Position numbers and translations under genes: made by a program
Part shown: positions 17,552-26,045 of the stretch, piece by piece
Layout: the number at the start of each line of letters is the position of its first letter
Numbering within the stretch: position 1 is the first letter of the stretch
Notes under the pieces: model-generated
Database searches by the model: none
What the model was told of the DNA's origin: nothing
Seen by the model: the letters and a program-made list of their open reading frames with translations, nothing else
Source of the DNA: Synechococcus sp. MU1617
Lineage (GTDB): Bacteria; Cyanobacteriota; Cyanobacteriia; PCC-6307; Cyanobiaceae
Assembly: GCF_020514235.1 (NCBI RefSeq)
Contig: NZ_VTLB01000001.1
Span: 62,001 to 126,000, forward strand
Length of the DNA stretch: 64,000 nucleotides
Direction of reading: 5' to 3'

Positions 17552-17552
17552 G

Positions 17553-18500
17553 TCAGTACTTCAGGCTCAAACGCTTCACGATCCACTGGGCAAAAATATT
17601 CACGCACAGGGTGAGAACAATCAGCACGAACGCTGCGTACATCAGTGATGACACCTGTGAGCCATCCGCCTCACCAAATTGATTGGCCAACATCGCCGCG
17701 ATGGTGTTGCCGGGGGCCAGCAGCGACACGCTGAAGTTGTTGGAATTGCCGATGATCATCGTCACGGCCATGGTCTCGCCCATGGCGCGGCCCAAGGCCA
17801 ACATCACACCACCAATGATTCCGGAAATCGCTGCCGGGAGAATCACATTGATGATGGCTCCCCAGCGGGTTGTGCCCACCCCATAGGCCGCCTGGCGGAG
17901 TTGCGGTGGAACCTGATTCAGGCAATCACGGGAAATCGCCGTGATGATCGGCAGGATCATCACCACCAGGATCAACACCGCAGGAATGGTGCCAGGACCC
18001 ATCGGCGGAGTGCTGAACAGGGGGAACCAATTGAACAGCTGATAGAGAAGTTCAAGCCCAGGCCTGATGAACGGTTCCATCACAAAAATGGCCCAGAGGC
18101 CAAGCACCACCGATGGAATCGCCGCGAGCAGTTCCACCATCAGGCCGATCACGTCCCTGATCTGCTTGGGGATGATGTTTTCGGTGATGAAAATGGCTGT
18201 GCCAACCCCGAGGGGGACCGCGATTAACAACGCCAGCAGTGATGTGATCAAGGTGCCGTAGATCGCAGCCCCGGCCCCGTACTGATCGTCCACCGGATTC
18301 CAGTCCGAGGTGACCAGAAATTGCCAGCCATAGCGAGCCATGGAATCCAGGCTCCCCTGGAAAACCACAACAAAAATGGAAAAGAGAACGATCGCCACGG
18401 CGGAAGCCATGGCGATGGCGAGGTTTTTGAAACTGTTGTCCACCAACTTTTCCGCAGGTGGACGGCTTCGGAGCAAGTAACGACTGTCCGGGTCGGACAT
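17553..18500 (-). CDS. pstC: Phosphate ABC transporter permease PstC
   Basis: A 315-residue permease with about six helices, the periplasmic YGWQFLVTSDWNP segment and the coupling loop PPQLRQAAYGVGTTRW. It heads the pstCAB operon. A two-repeat Pho box lies 48 bp upstream of ATG 18500, so PhoB-dependent induction in phosphate limitation is expected. Confidence 0.96.
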   Translation of the reverse strand: MSDPDSRYLLRSRPPAEKLVDNSFKNLAIAMASAVAIVLFSIFVVVFQGSLDSMARYGWQFLVTSDWNPVDDQYGAGAAIYGTLITSLLALLIAVPLGVGTAIFITENIIPKQIRDVIGLMVELLAAIPSVVLGLWAIFVMEPFIRPGLELLYQLFNWFPLFSTPPMGPGTIPAVLILVVMILPIITAISRDCLNQVPPQLRQAAYGVGTTRWGAIINVILPAAISGIIGGVMLALGRAMGETMAVTMIIGNSNNFSVSLLAPGNTIAAMLANQFGEADGSQVSSLMYAAFVLIVLTLCVNIFAQWIVKRLSLKY

Positions 18501-18547
18501 GCAGCCAATGGCGCGCCCCTACAACGTATGACCCGAACCGCTGGAGG

Positions 18548-18566
18548 TCATTAAGAACGGCTTAAG
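18548..18566 (-). promoter_or_regulatory. Pho box (PhoB binding site) of pstCAB
   Basis: On the minus strand two 8-bp direct repeats, CTTAAGCC and CTTAATGA, are separated by 3 bp (11-bp period). This fits the cyanobacterial Pho box pattern of tandem PyTTAAPyPy-type octamers with 3-bp spacers. It ends 48 bp before the pstC start, in the 124-bp divergent gap with dnaK. No third repeat is evident. Confidence 0.75.
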
Positions 18567-18624
18567 CGGGGGACTGGAGCCGGTTTGGACCTGCCGTTAG
18601 CGTGGGGATCAAGTTTTCAGGGAT

Positions 18625-20616
18625 ATGGGGCGGATCGTCGGAATCGATCTGGGGACCACCAATTCGGTTGTCGCTGTGCTGGAGGCAGGTCGTCCCCATG
18701 TGATCGCCAATGCCGAGGGCGGACGAACCACCCCTTCCGTTGTCGGATACACCAAAGATCAGGAACTGCTGGTGGGGCAACTGGCCCGGCGCCAGCTGGT
18801 GCTCAGCCCCCGCAACACCTTTTCCAACCTGAAGCGGTTCGTTGGTCGTGACTGGGACGAACTGGAGGACAGCAGCTTGTCTGTGCCTTACACAGTGCGT
18901 GCCAATGACCAGGGACAGGTCCGGGTGCCCTGCCCGGTGACCGAGCGGGAGTACGCCCCTGAAGAACTGGTGGCCAGCATCATTCGCAAGCTTGTCGATG
19001 ATGCGTCCACCTACCTGGGTGAACCGGTGGAAGCCGCGGTGGTCACCGTCCCCGCCTATTTCAATGATGCGCAGCGACAAGCCACTCGCGACGCCGGACG
19101 CTTGGCCGGGATTTCGGTGGAGCGCATCCTCAATGAGCCCACGGCGGCTGCCCTGGCCTATGGATTTGATCGCAGCGCCGTCAAGCGGGTGCTCGTCTTC
19201 GACCTGGGTGGAGGCACTTTTGATGTGTCATTGCTGCGCATTGCCAACGGGGTTTTTGACGTCAAGGCGACCAACGGCGACACCCAACTCGGCGGTAACG
19301 ACTTTGATCAGCGCATCGTCAACTGGCTCGCCGATGCTTTTGAAGCAGAGCACAAGGTTGATCTGCGGCGCGATCGTCAGGCGTTGCAGCGGTTGACGGA
19401 AGCCGCTGAAAAAGCGAAGCAGGAACTCTCCGGCGTGCTGAGCACCCCAATTTCGCTGCCGTTTATTGCCACCGGCAGCGAGGGTCCGCTGCACATCGAA
19501 ACCCGCTTGGATCGCGCCACCTTCGAAGGGCTCTGCCCCGATCTGCTGGATCGTCTGCTGAGTCCGGTTCAAGCGGCCCTGCGCGACTCCGGCTGGGCGG
19601 CCGACGACATCGATGACGTCGTGCTGGTGGGTGGCGCCACGCGGATGCCGATGGTGCAGCAATTGGTGCGCACCCTGGTGCCGATCGATCCCTGCCAATC
19701 GGTGAATCCCGATGAGGTGGTGGCGATCGGTGCTGCCGTTCAGGCGGGGATCCTCACGGGCGAACTCAGGGATCTGTTGCTGAACGACGTCACCCCGCTG
19801 TCGCTCGGACTGGAGACGATCGGTGGACTGATGAAGGTGCTGATCCCTCGCAACACCCCGATTCCGGTTCGCCAGTCCGATGTGTTCAGCACTTCGGAAG
19901 CCAATCAGTCGTCCGTGGAAATTCATGTCTGGCAAGGGGAGCGCCAGATGGCGACGGACAACAAATCCCTCGGTCGTTTCCGTCTCTCCGGCATACCACC
20001 GGCCCCGCGGGGGGTGCCCCAGGTGCAGGTGGCCTTTGATATCGATGCCAATGGCCTGCTGCAGGTCAGTGCCACCGACCGCACCACGGGCCGCAAGCAG
20101 TCTGTGTCGATCCAGGGCGGCTCGAACCTCAATGAGGAGGATGTGACCGCTCTGTTGGCGGAAGCCGAAGCCAGGGCTGATGAGGACAGGCGCAAACGCA
20201 ACCAGATCGAGCGCCGCAACAGGGCTCAGACCTTGCTTGCCCAGGCGGAACGGCGGCTGCGGGATGCCTCACTCGAGCTGGGGCCCTATGGAGCTGAACG
20301 TCAGCAACGGGCCGTTGAAATGGCCATGCGTGACGTGCAGGATTGCCTCGCCAACGATGACCTTCAGGAGCTTGATCTCTGCGTGAGTGGTCTGGAGGAG
20401 GCGTTGTTCGGGTTGAACCGTCGTCTGTCGGCGGAACGTCAGGCCGATGGCAGTCCGCTTCAGGGCATTCGCAACACCCTGGGCTCGCTCAAAGATGAGC
20501 TGTTTGCTGATGACTGGGACGACGACCCCTGGGGTCCTCCCAGCCGTCCGGGTGAACGTGGCCGTGGTCTGAGCCGTCGTGACCCTGCACCTTGGGACGA
20601 TGACATCTACCGCTGA
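18625..20616 (+). CDS. dnaK: Hsp70 chaperone DnaK (one of the cyanobacterial paralogues)
   Basis: A 663-residue Hsp70. The ATPase domain (about 1-380) has DLGTTNSVVAV, DLGGGTFDVSL and VGGATRMPMVQQL; the substrate-binding domain follows, then a helical lid rich in charged residues. The tail is acidic/tryptophan-rich and Pro/Arg-containing (DDWDDDPWG, PWDDDIY), not the EEVD or Gln-rich types, so this is probably a DnaK1-like paralogue rather than the essential DnaK2; that is inference. Its stop overlaps dnaJ by 17 bp, which suggests a dedicated chaperone pair. No CIRCE element upstream. Confidence 0.93.
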   Translation: MGRIVGIDLGTTNSVVAVLEAGRPHVIANAEGGRTTPSVVGYTKDQELLVGQLARRQLVLSPRNTFSNLKRFVGRDWDELEDSSLSVPYTVRANDQGQVRVPCPVTEREYAPEELVASIIRKLVDDASTYLGEPVEAAVVTVPAYFNDAQRQATRDAGRLAGISVERILNEPTAAALAYGFDRSAVKRVLVFDLGGGTFDVSLLRIANGVFDVKATNGDTQLGGNDFDQRIVNWLADAFEAEHKVDLRRDRQALQRLTEAAEKAKQELSGVLSTPISLPFIATGSEGPLHIETRLDRATFEGLCPDLLDRLLSPVQAALRDSGWAADDIDDVVLVGGATRMPMVQQLVRTLVPIDPCQSVNPDEVVAIGAAVQAGILTGELRDLLLNDVTPLSLGLETIGGLMKVLIPRNTPIPVRQSDVFSTSEANQSSVEIHVWQGERQMATDNKSLGRFRLSGIPPAPRGVPQVQVAFDIDANGLLQVSATDRTTGRKQSVSIQGGSNLNEEDVTALLAEAEARADEDRRKRNQIERRNRAQTLLAQAERRLRDASLELGPYGAERQQRAVEMAMRDVQDCLANDDLQELDLCVSGLEEALFGLNRRLSAERQADGSPLQGIRNTLGSLKDELFADDWDDDPWGPPSRPGERGRGLSRRDPAPWDDDIYR

Positions 20617-21496
20617 GCCTGATTACTGGTCTCTGCTGGGGGTCGATTCCGACTGCACGGATCAGCAACTCAAACGGGCCTTTCGCCGGGAAGCACGCCG
20701 CTGGCATCCCGATCTCAACAGCAATGATCCCGTTGCTGAGGAGCGCTTCAAGTTGGTCAATGAGGCCTATGCGGTGCTCAGCGATCCCCGCCGGCGCCAG
20801 GCCTGGCAGCAGGGGGGTGGATCCAGGGCGGATGTCGCCGATCCTTTTGCCCAGGGCTTCCCTGATTTTGAGGACTACCTCGATGTGATCTTCGGCGGCG
20901 GATCAGGTCGATCGGCCGCTCAGGTTGAGGAAGAGCCCGATCCACCCTTCCGAAGTCCAGTGTCGGCACCGCCGCCACCGCCGCCGGTGCGTGCTGTGGA
21001 AGATCTCGAGTCAGTGGTTCATCTCACCCCGGATCAGGCGCTCCAGGGAACCATGGTGGAACTGACGCTCGATGACGGCACGATGATCGAGCTGAATACA
21101 CCTCCCTTGGCAGGAGATGGCTGGCGTTTGCGGCTTGAAGGCGTTGCCCCCGGTGGCCGTGATCATTTCCTGCAGCTTCGGGTTGTGACTGACGATGGGC
21201 TGCGGATTGACGGTCTGCGGGTGTTGTACAAGCTGATGCTGTTCCCGCCGGATGCGGCACTGGGCTGCGCTGTGGATGTGCCGACCCTGGATGGACCCGT
21301 GACGCTGCAGGTGCCTCCAGGCTCATCCAGTGGACGTTTGCTGCGGCTGCGGGGGCGCGGGCTGCAGCTGGATGACGAGCGCGGGGACCAGCTGGTGGAG
21401 ATTGTTGTGGTGATCCCCTCTGATCTGGGGGATGCGGAACGGGCCCTGTACCGGCGGCTTCAGGAACTGGCGAGCGAATCTGAGCAGGGTGGTTGA
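20600..21496 (+). CDS. dnaJ: DnaJ-type cochaperone without zinc finger (CbpA-like)
   Basis: A 298-residue J-domain protein. The J domain is at 1-70 with HPD at 36-38; the G/F-like linker is short and followed by a run of prolines (about residues 130-136); the C-terminal part resembles the peptide-binding domains of DnaJ/CbpA (LRGRGLQLDDERGDQLVEIVV). The CXXCXGXG zinc repeats are absent. ATG 20600 lies inside the end of dnaK, so the pair is translationally coupled and the J protein probably serves this DnaK. Confidence 0.9.
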   Translation: MTSTAEPDYWSLLGVDSDCTDQQLKRAFRREARRWHPDLNSNDPVAEERFKLVNEAYAVLSDPRRRQAWQQGGGSRADVADPFAQGFPDFEDYLDVIFGGGSGRSAAQVEEEPDPPFRSPVSAPPPPPPVRAVEDLESVVHLTPDQALQGTMVELTLDDGTMIELNTPPLAGDGWRLRLEGVAPGGRDHFLQLRVVTDDGLRIDGLRVLYKLMLFPPDAALGCAVDVPTLDGPVTLQVPPGSSSGRLLRLRGRGLQLDDERGDQLVEIVVVIPSDLGDAERALYRRLQELASESEQGG

Positions 21497-21540
21497 CGAT
21501 GGGTGAGACTCCGGTCCGGTTGATCTGACAGTTGTTCCCG

Positions 21541-21984
21541 ATGCGCGTCCACGTCCTGCTCTTTGATGCCGGTACGGATAGCGAAGGCATCCACTCGCTT
21601 GAAATCTCCGGACGGACCGTGGTTCTGTTGTTTGAGAATCCCGACGATGCCGAGCGTTATGCCGGTCTTCTGGAAGCCCAGGATTTTCCTGTCCCCACGG
21701 TGGAGGCCCTCGACCGTGAAGACGTTGATCTCTTCTGCCGTGAGGCCGGCTACGAGGCTCGCCTGATCGAGTCGGGTTTTGTGCCCAGCAATGACGAGGA
21801 GCGTCTGTTCATGGCACCGCCCCAGAGCAACCGCGATGTGAGCAATTGGCAAGACGACGCTGGTTCTGACGACGCGATGGCTGGGCAGCAGGCCGTGGAG
21901 CCGGCGCGCCAGGGGCTGGAGACCGAACCGGAGTCGAATCCTGAACTGGATGAGCTGCGTCGGCGCCTGGAAGGGCTGCTCTGA
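21541..21984 (+). CDS. DUF3110 domain protein
   Basis: A 147-residue protein with an N-terminal alpha/beta region starting MRVHVLLFDAGTDSEGIHSL, characteristic of DUF3110, and an acidic disordered-looking C-terminal third ending in a short helix (DELRRRLEGLL). No catalytic motif is visible and the function is unknown. It lies 44 bp after dnaJ and 3 bp before murQ on the same strand, so it is likely in one operon with one or both. Confidence 0.78.
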   Translation: MRVHVLLFDAGTDSEGIHSLEISGRTVVLLFENPDDAERYAGLLEAQDFPVPTVEALDREDVDLFCREAGYEARLIESGFVPSNDEERLFMAPPQSNRDVSNWQDDAGSDDAMAGQQAVEPARQGLETEPESNPELDELRRRLEGLL

Positions 21985-21987
21985 GCC

Positions 21988-22938
21988 ATGGCCGTGTTTG
22001 ACCCCGATCTGCAGCCCTCCAGCGACCGCGGCCATCTGCTCACCGAGCAGAGCAACCAGCGCAGTTCACGCCTGGATCAACTCGACACACTGGCGCTGGT
22101 TGAGTTGTTTGCAGACGAGGATCGTCGCCCTCAGGAAGCAGTCGCCGCGGTGGCCCCAGCCCTGGCCCAGGCGGTTGATGCTGTTGCCGAGCGCCTCCGT
22201 GCCGGTGGCCGCCTCTTTTATCTCGGTGCTGGCACCTCCGGACGGCTTGGAGTGTTGGACGCCGCGGAATGCCCCCCCACCTTCTGCAGTGATCCCCAGC
22301 AGGTGCAAGGCGTTCTCGCCGGTGGCTCCGCAGCGCTGCTGCGCAGTTCTGAGGGGCTTGAGGACATTGAGGCCGCCGGTCGCGCTGATCTCGAGGAGCG
22401 AGGCTTCTGCTCCAAGGACTGCCTGGTGGGCATCGCTGCCGGTGGCACCACCCCCTATGTGCGCGGTGGACTGGCGTTCGCGACAAACATCGGCGCCCTT
22501 GCCATCGCTATGGCCTGCGTTCCGACGGAGCAGGCCCCTCTGCCCTGCGACATCGACATCCGCCTGCTCACAGGCCCTGAGTTGCTGACGGGATCCACAA
22601 GGATGAAGGCTGGAACCGCCACAAAACTGGCGTTGAACACCCTCTCCACCGCCGTGATGGTGAAGCTGGGCAAGGTCTATGGCAATCGGATGGTGGATGT
22701 GGCCGCCAGCAACAGCAAGCTGGTGGACCGCTCATTGCGGATTCTGCGTGATCTGGCTGGCGTGGAGCGGGAGCGGGGGCTGACACTGCTGGAGGACGCC
22801 GGCGGATCGGTGAAACTCGCCTTGCTGATGGCCGCTGCGGCGTTGTCGGTGGATCAGGCTGAAGCTCTGCTGCAGCATCACGACCAACAGCTGCGTCCAG
22901 CCCTGGACGCCTGCGCCGCTCAGCTGGCGGAAGCCTGA
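21988..22938 (+). CDS. murQ: N-acetylmuramic acid 6-phosphate etherase
   Basis: A 316-residue SIS-domain lyase that cleaves the lactyl ether of MurNAc-6-phosphate to give GlcNAc-6-phosphate and lactate, recycling peptidoglycan. Motifs are GAGTSGRLGVLDAAECPPTF (substrate site) and TGSTRMKAGTATKLALNTLS. Length is normal. The start is 3 bp after the DUF3110 gene; the 3' end overlaps convergent mtnP by 19 bp. No MurNAc kinase (AnmK/MurK) or PTS is adjacent, so the source of the phosphorylated substrate is not shown here. Confidence 0.95.
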   Translation: MAVFDPDLQPSSDRGHLLTEQSNQRSSRLDQLDTLALVELFADEDRRPQEAVAAVAPALAQAVDAVAERLRAGGRLFYLGAGTSGRLGVLDAAECPPTFCSDPQQVQGVLAGGSAALLRSSEGLEDIEAAGRADLEERGFCSKDCLVGIAAGGTTPYVRGGLAFATNIGALAIAMACVPTEQAPLPCDIDIRLLTGPELLTGSTRMKAGTATKLALNTLSTAVMVKLGKVYGNRMVDVAASNSKLVDRSLRILRDLAGVERERGLTLLEDAGGSVKLALLMAAAALSVDQAEALLQHHDQQLRPALDACAAQLAEA

Positions 22939-23828
22939 TTGAACGGTCCCCAGTAGGGGGTGGTGAACAGATCGAGGTTGGAGCGGGTCTGCGCTGGCAC
23001 CTGATCCTTGGGCGTGATCAGGGCATCGGCGAGGGCTGTGTGGGCTGGCGAGGCGGGGGGCTCGTGCTTGAGCCGCTGCATCAATCCACTCAGGATCGGT
23101 TCGGTGGCCGAGGCATTGGCCTGGAGATTGCCGATCACCATCTCCACCGAGACGGCGTCGTGGTCCTCGTGCCAGCAATCGAAGTCGGTGACCATGCTCA
23201 AAGAGGCATAGGCCAGTTCTGCCTCTCGGGCTAGGCGGGCTTCGGTGTGATTGGTCATCCCGATCACCGAACAGCCCCAGGAGCGGTAGAGCTTGCTTTC
23301 GGCCCGGGTGGAGAAGGCGGGTCCCTCCATGCAGAGATAGGTGCCACCGCGGTGCAGCCGTCGACCCTCCGGCAACCCCTGCTCGGCGGCATCGGCCAGC
23401 AGGGCACTCAACTGGGGGCAGAAGGGGTCCGCAAGACTGACGTGGGCCACGCAGCCATTGCCGAAGAAACTGGCGGGTCGATCACGGGTGCGGTCAATGA
23501 ACTGATCGGGCACGACCATGTCGCGCGGTTGTAGATCCCCCTGCAGCGATCCCACCGCCGAGAGGGATATCAGCCAGCGCACCCCCAGTGAACGCATGGC
23601 CCAGATGTTGGCTCGGTAGGGCACTTCACTGGGAAGCAGATGGTGATGGCGGCCGTGGCGGGCCAGGAAGACGGTCTCGACCCCCTCGAGCTCACCCAGT
23701 CGCAGTTGATCGGACGTTGCCCCGAAAGGGGTATCGACCGTGCATTCCTCCACTTGGCGCAAGCCGGGGATCGAATAGAGGCCACTGCCGCCGATCACAC
23801 CAACGCGGGCTTGGGAGAGGTCGGGCAT
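22920..23828 (-). CDS. mtnP: S-methyl-5'-thioadenosine phosphorylase
   Basis: A 302-residue purine phosphorylase of the MTAP type, splitting methylthioadenosine from polyamine synthesis into adenine and methylthioribose 1-phosphate. Motifs: [15 protein letters not shown] (phosphate site), [32 protein letters not shown] and [19 protein letters not shown] 23828 gives the expected N-terminus; a longer frame has no family similarity. It faces the divergent cyclophilin gene across 40 bp. Confidence 0.93.
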   Translation of the reverse strand: MPDLSQARVGVIGGSGLYSIPGLRQVEECTVDTPFGATSDQLRLGELEGVETVFLARHGRHHHLLPSEVPYRANIWAMRSLGVRWLISLSAVGSLQGDLQPRDMVVPDQFIDRTRDRPASFFGNGCVAHVSLADPFCPQLSALLADAAEQGLPEGRRLHRGGTYLCMEGPAFSTRAESKLYRSWGCSVIGMTNHTEARLAREAELAYASLSMVTDFDCWHEDHDAVSVEMVIGNLQANASATEPILSGLMQRLKHEPPASPAHTALADALITPKDQVPAQTRSNLDLFTTPYWGPFNQASAS

Positions 23829-23868
23829 GGTCGGCGTCTCTTTACACTCCAATTTTGCTCGCGCCACC

Positions 23869-24312
23869 ATGACCAAGGCCTTGATGGACACTGAAGTAGG
23901 CCTGATCGAGCTCGAGCTGTTCGAAGCCGATGCCCCGAACACCGTCGCCAACTTCGTGAAGCTGGCCAAGGAAGGCTTCTATGACGGTCTTTCCTTTCAC
24001 CGCGTCATCCCCGGCTTCATGGCCCAGGGGGGATGCCCTAATAGCCGTGAAGGCGCCCGCGGCATGGCTGGTACCGGAGGCCCCGGCTATCAGATCGATT
24101 GCGAGATCAACCAGCAGAAGCACCAGGCCGGCACCCTGGCCATGGCCCACGCCGGTCGCAACACCGGTGGCTCGCAGTTCTACATCTGCCATGAGGGCCA
24201 GCCCCACCTCGATGGTGTGCACACCGTGTTCGGTCACACCGGCAACATGGATGTGGTGCTGAAGCTCGCCAACGGTTCCAAGATCAACAAAGTGACGATC
24301 CAGGAAGGCTGA
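23869..24312 (+). CDS. Cyclophilin-type peptidyl-prolyl isomerase
   Basis: A 147-residue single-domain cyclophilin, predicted cytosolic as there is no signal peptide. Active-site elements are [13 protein letters not shown] (catalytic Arg), [11 protein letters not shown] and [13 protein letters not shown] 23869 is followed directly by the canonical first strand ([15 protein letters not shown]). Its TGA at 24310-24312 abuts the stop of convergent ribBA with no intervening base. Confidence 0.95.
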   Translation: MTKALMDTEVGLIELELFEADAPNTVANFVKLAKEGFYDGLSFHRVIPGFMAQGGCPNSREGARGMAGTGGPGYQIDCEINQQKHQAGTLAMAHAGRNTGGSQFYICHEGQPHLDGVHTVFGHTGNMDVVLKLANGSKINKVTIQEG

Positions 24313-25972
24313 TCAGCTCCGGGTCCAGTGCAGCAGTGACGGGCCGTTTTCCAGCAGTCCGTCACTGCCCAAGTTGATCAACTCATTGAGTTGATACTCC
24401 ACCCGTTCGAGGGTCTGGGGCGGGTGCAGGGCCATCCGTTCTGTAGGAACGCGCATCAGACCCACACGTTCGGTCGCTGCTAGGGCCGCCAGGTTCTTGA
24501 GAAGGGGGGCTGCATCAGCACCGTCGGGAATCAACTTCCAGACAAATTGCGGTCGATCCCAAAGCGCTAATAGGCGTGGTTCATGCAGGGCCTCGAGGCT
24601 GAAGCCCTGGCGTTGGGCGATGGCTTCCACTTCCTGGCGAATGGTGGGCCAGCTTTCCGGGCCCACATTCACCGCAAGGGCCAGCACCACGCAGGGACTC
24701 TCAGATTCGAACAGATGCCCGAGCTTCTCTCGCTTGGCTGCTAGATAGTCGGCGTTGTGGGCGCCGGGGTCCATCACCAGCGGCACCCGCTCCTCCACCT
24801 GCAGGCCATAGCCGCCGAGGCCGGCGATCTTGCGAGGGTTGTTGGTGAGCAGCCGCAGCCGGTGGATGCCGAGGTCGGAGAGGATCTGCGCGCCAACGCC
24901 GTAGTTGCGCAGATCAGCCGGGAAGCCGAGCCGCTCATTGGCTTCAACAGTGTCGAGCCCCGCTTCCTGGAGGCTGTAGGCCTTCAGTTTGTTGATCAGG
25001 CCGATGCCCCGACCTTCCTGGCGCAGGTAGACGACCACACCCTCGCCTGCCGCCTCGATCTGGCGCAGGGCCGCCTCCAGCTGGGGCCGGCAGTCGCAGC
25101 GCAGTGAGCCGAAGGCATCCCCAGTGAGGCATTCGGAATGCATGCGCACCAGCACGGGTTCCCGCAGGGCATTGGGCTCGCCCTTGATCAGGGCAACGTG
25201 TTCGGAGCCATCCAGTTCGTTGCGGTATCCCACCGCCTGAAAGCTGCCGAAGCGGCTGGGCAACTGGGCCTGAGCCATGCGGCGGACGAAGCGCTCGTTC
25301 TCCAGCCGGTAGCGGATCAGGTCAGCAATGCTGATTAGCTTCAACCCCCAGCGATCGGCGTAGCTGCGCAGCTCCGGCAAGCGAGCCATGGAGCCATTGC
25401 TGTTCTGGATTTCACAGATCACTCCGGAGGGGCTGAGGCCCGCCAGCTGAGCCAGATCCACGGCGGCTTCGGTGTGACCGGCCCGTTTGAGCACGCCGCC
25501 CGGTCGGGCGCGCAGGGGAAAGATGTGCCCGGGGCGGCGCAGTTCCGCTGGCCGTGTGGCTGGATTAAGGGCCACCTGAATCGTGGCAGCGCGGTCTTCG
25601 GCGGAGATGCCTGTGGTCACCCCATGCTCGATGCCGGCATCGATGCTCACGGTGAAGGCCGTTTCGTTGGCATCGGTGTTGCGGTCCACCATCAGCGGCA
25701 GATCCAGTTCGTCCAGCCGCTGCCCCTCCATGGCGAGACAGATCAGGCCCCGTGCCTCGGTGGCCATGAAGTTGATTGCTTCCGGGGTGGCGAACTGGGC
25801 CGCGCAGATCAGATCCCCCTCGTTCTCCCGTTGTTCGTCGTCCACCACGACAACGCACTCCCCATTACGGATCGCCGCAAGGGCGTCGCTGATGGCATCG
25901 AACGCGATGGGTTCGTTTGCTGGGTCGAGGGAACTGGGATTCAGGAGCCTGGTCGCCGGGAGATGACTTCAT
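24313..25972 (-). CDS. ribBA: Bifunctional riboflavin synthesis protein RibBA, apparent +1 frame break near 5' end
   Basis: DHBP synthase (RibB, roughly first 200 residues; [12 protein letters not shown], metal and substrate site) is fused to GTP cyclohydrolase II (RibA; zinc cysteines in [28 protein letters not shown]) plus a C-terminal extension. The main frame runs back from the GTG at 25848 through conserved [20 protein letters not shown] to a stop at 25969-25971 without any ATG, GTG or TTG. A fitting ATG at 25972 ([12 protein letters not shown]) lies one base out of frame. Removing one G from the GGG at 25936-25938 joins both parts. Either an indel (sequence error or real mutation) or a CTG start at 25944 explains it. 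Starting at 25848 would cut conserved RibB residues. Confidence 0.85.
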
Positions 25973-26045
25973 TATTGATCTCTGTACGATCGATCGTTGG
26001 CTGATTGGTTCAATGGCAGGCAAGACAAAGTCGGCGGTTGAAGCG

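Noticed and set aside
18501-18624. CIRCE heat-shock operator upstream of dnaK
   Set aside because: No TTAGCACTC-N9-GAGTGCTAA-like inverted repeat is present in the 124-bp gap.
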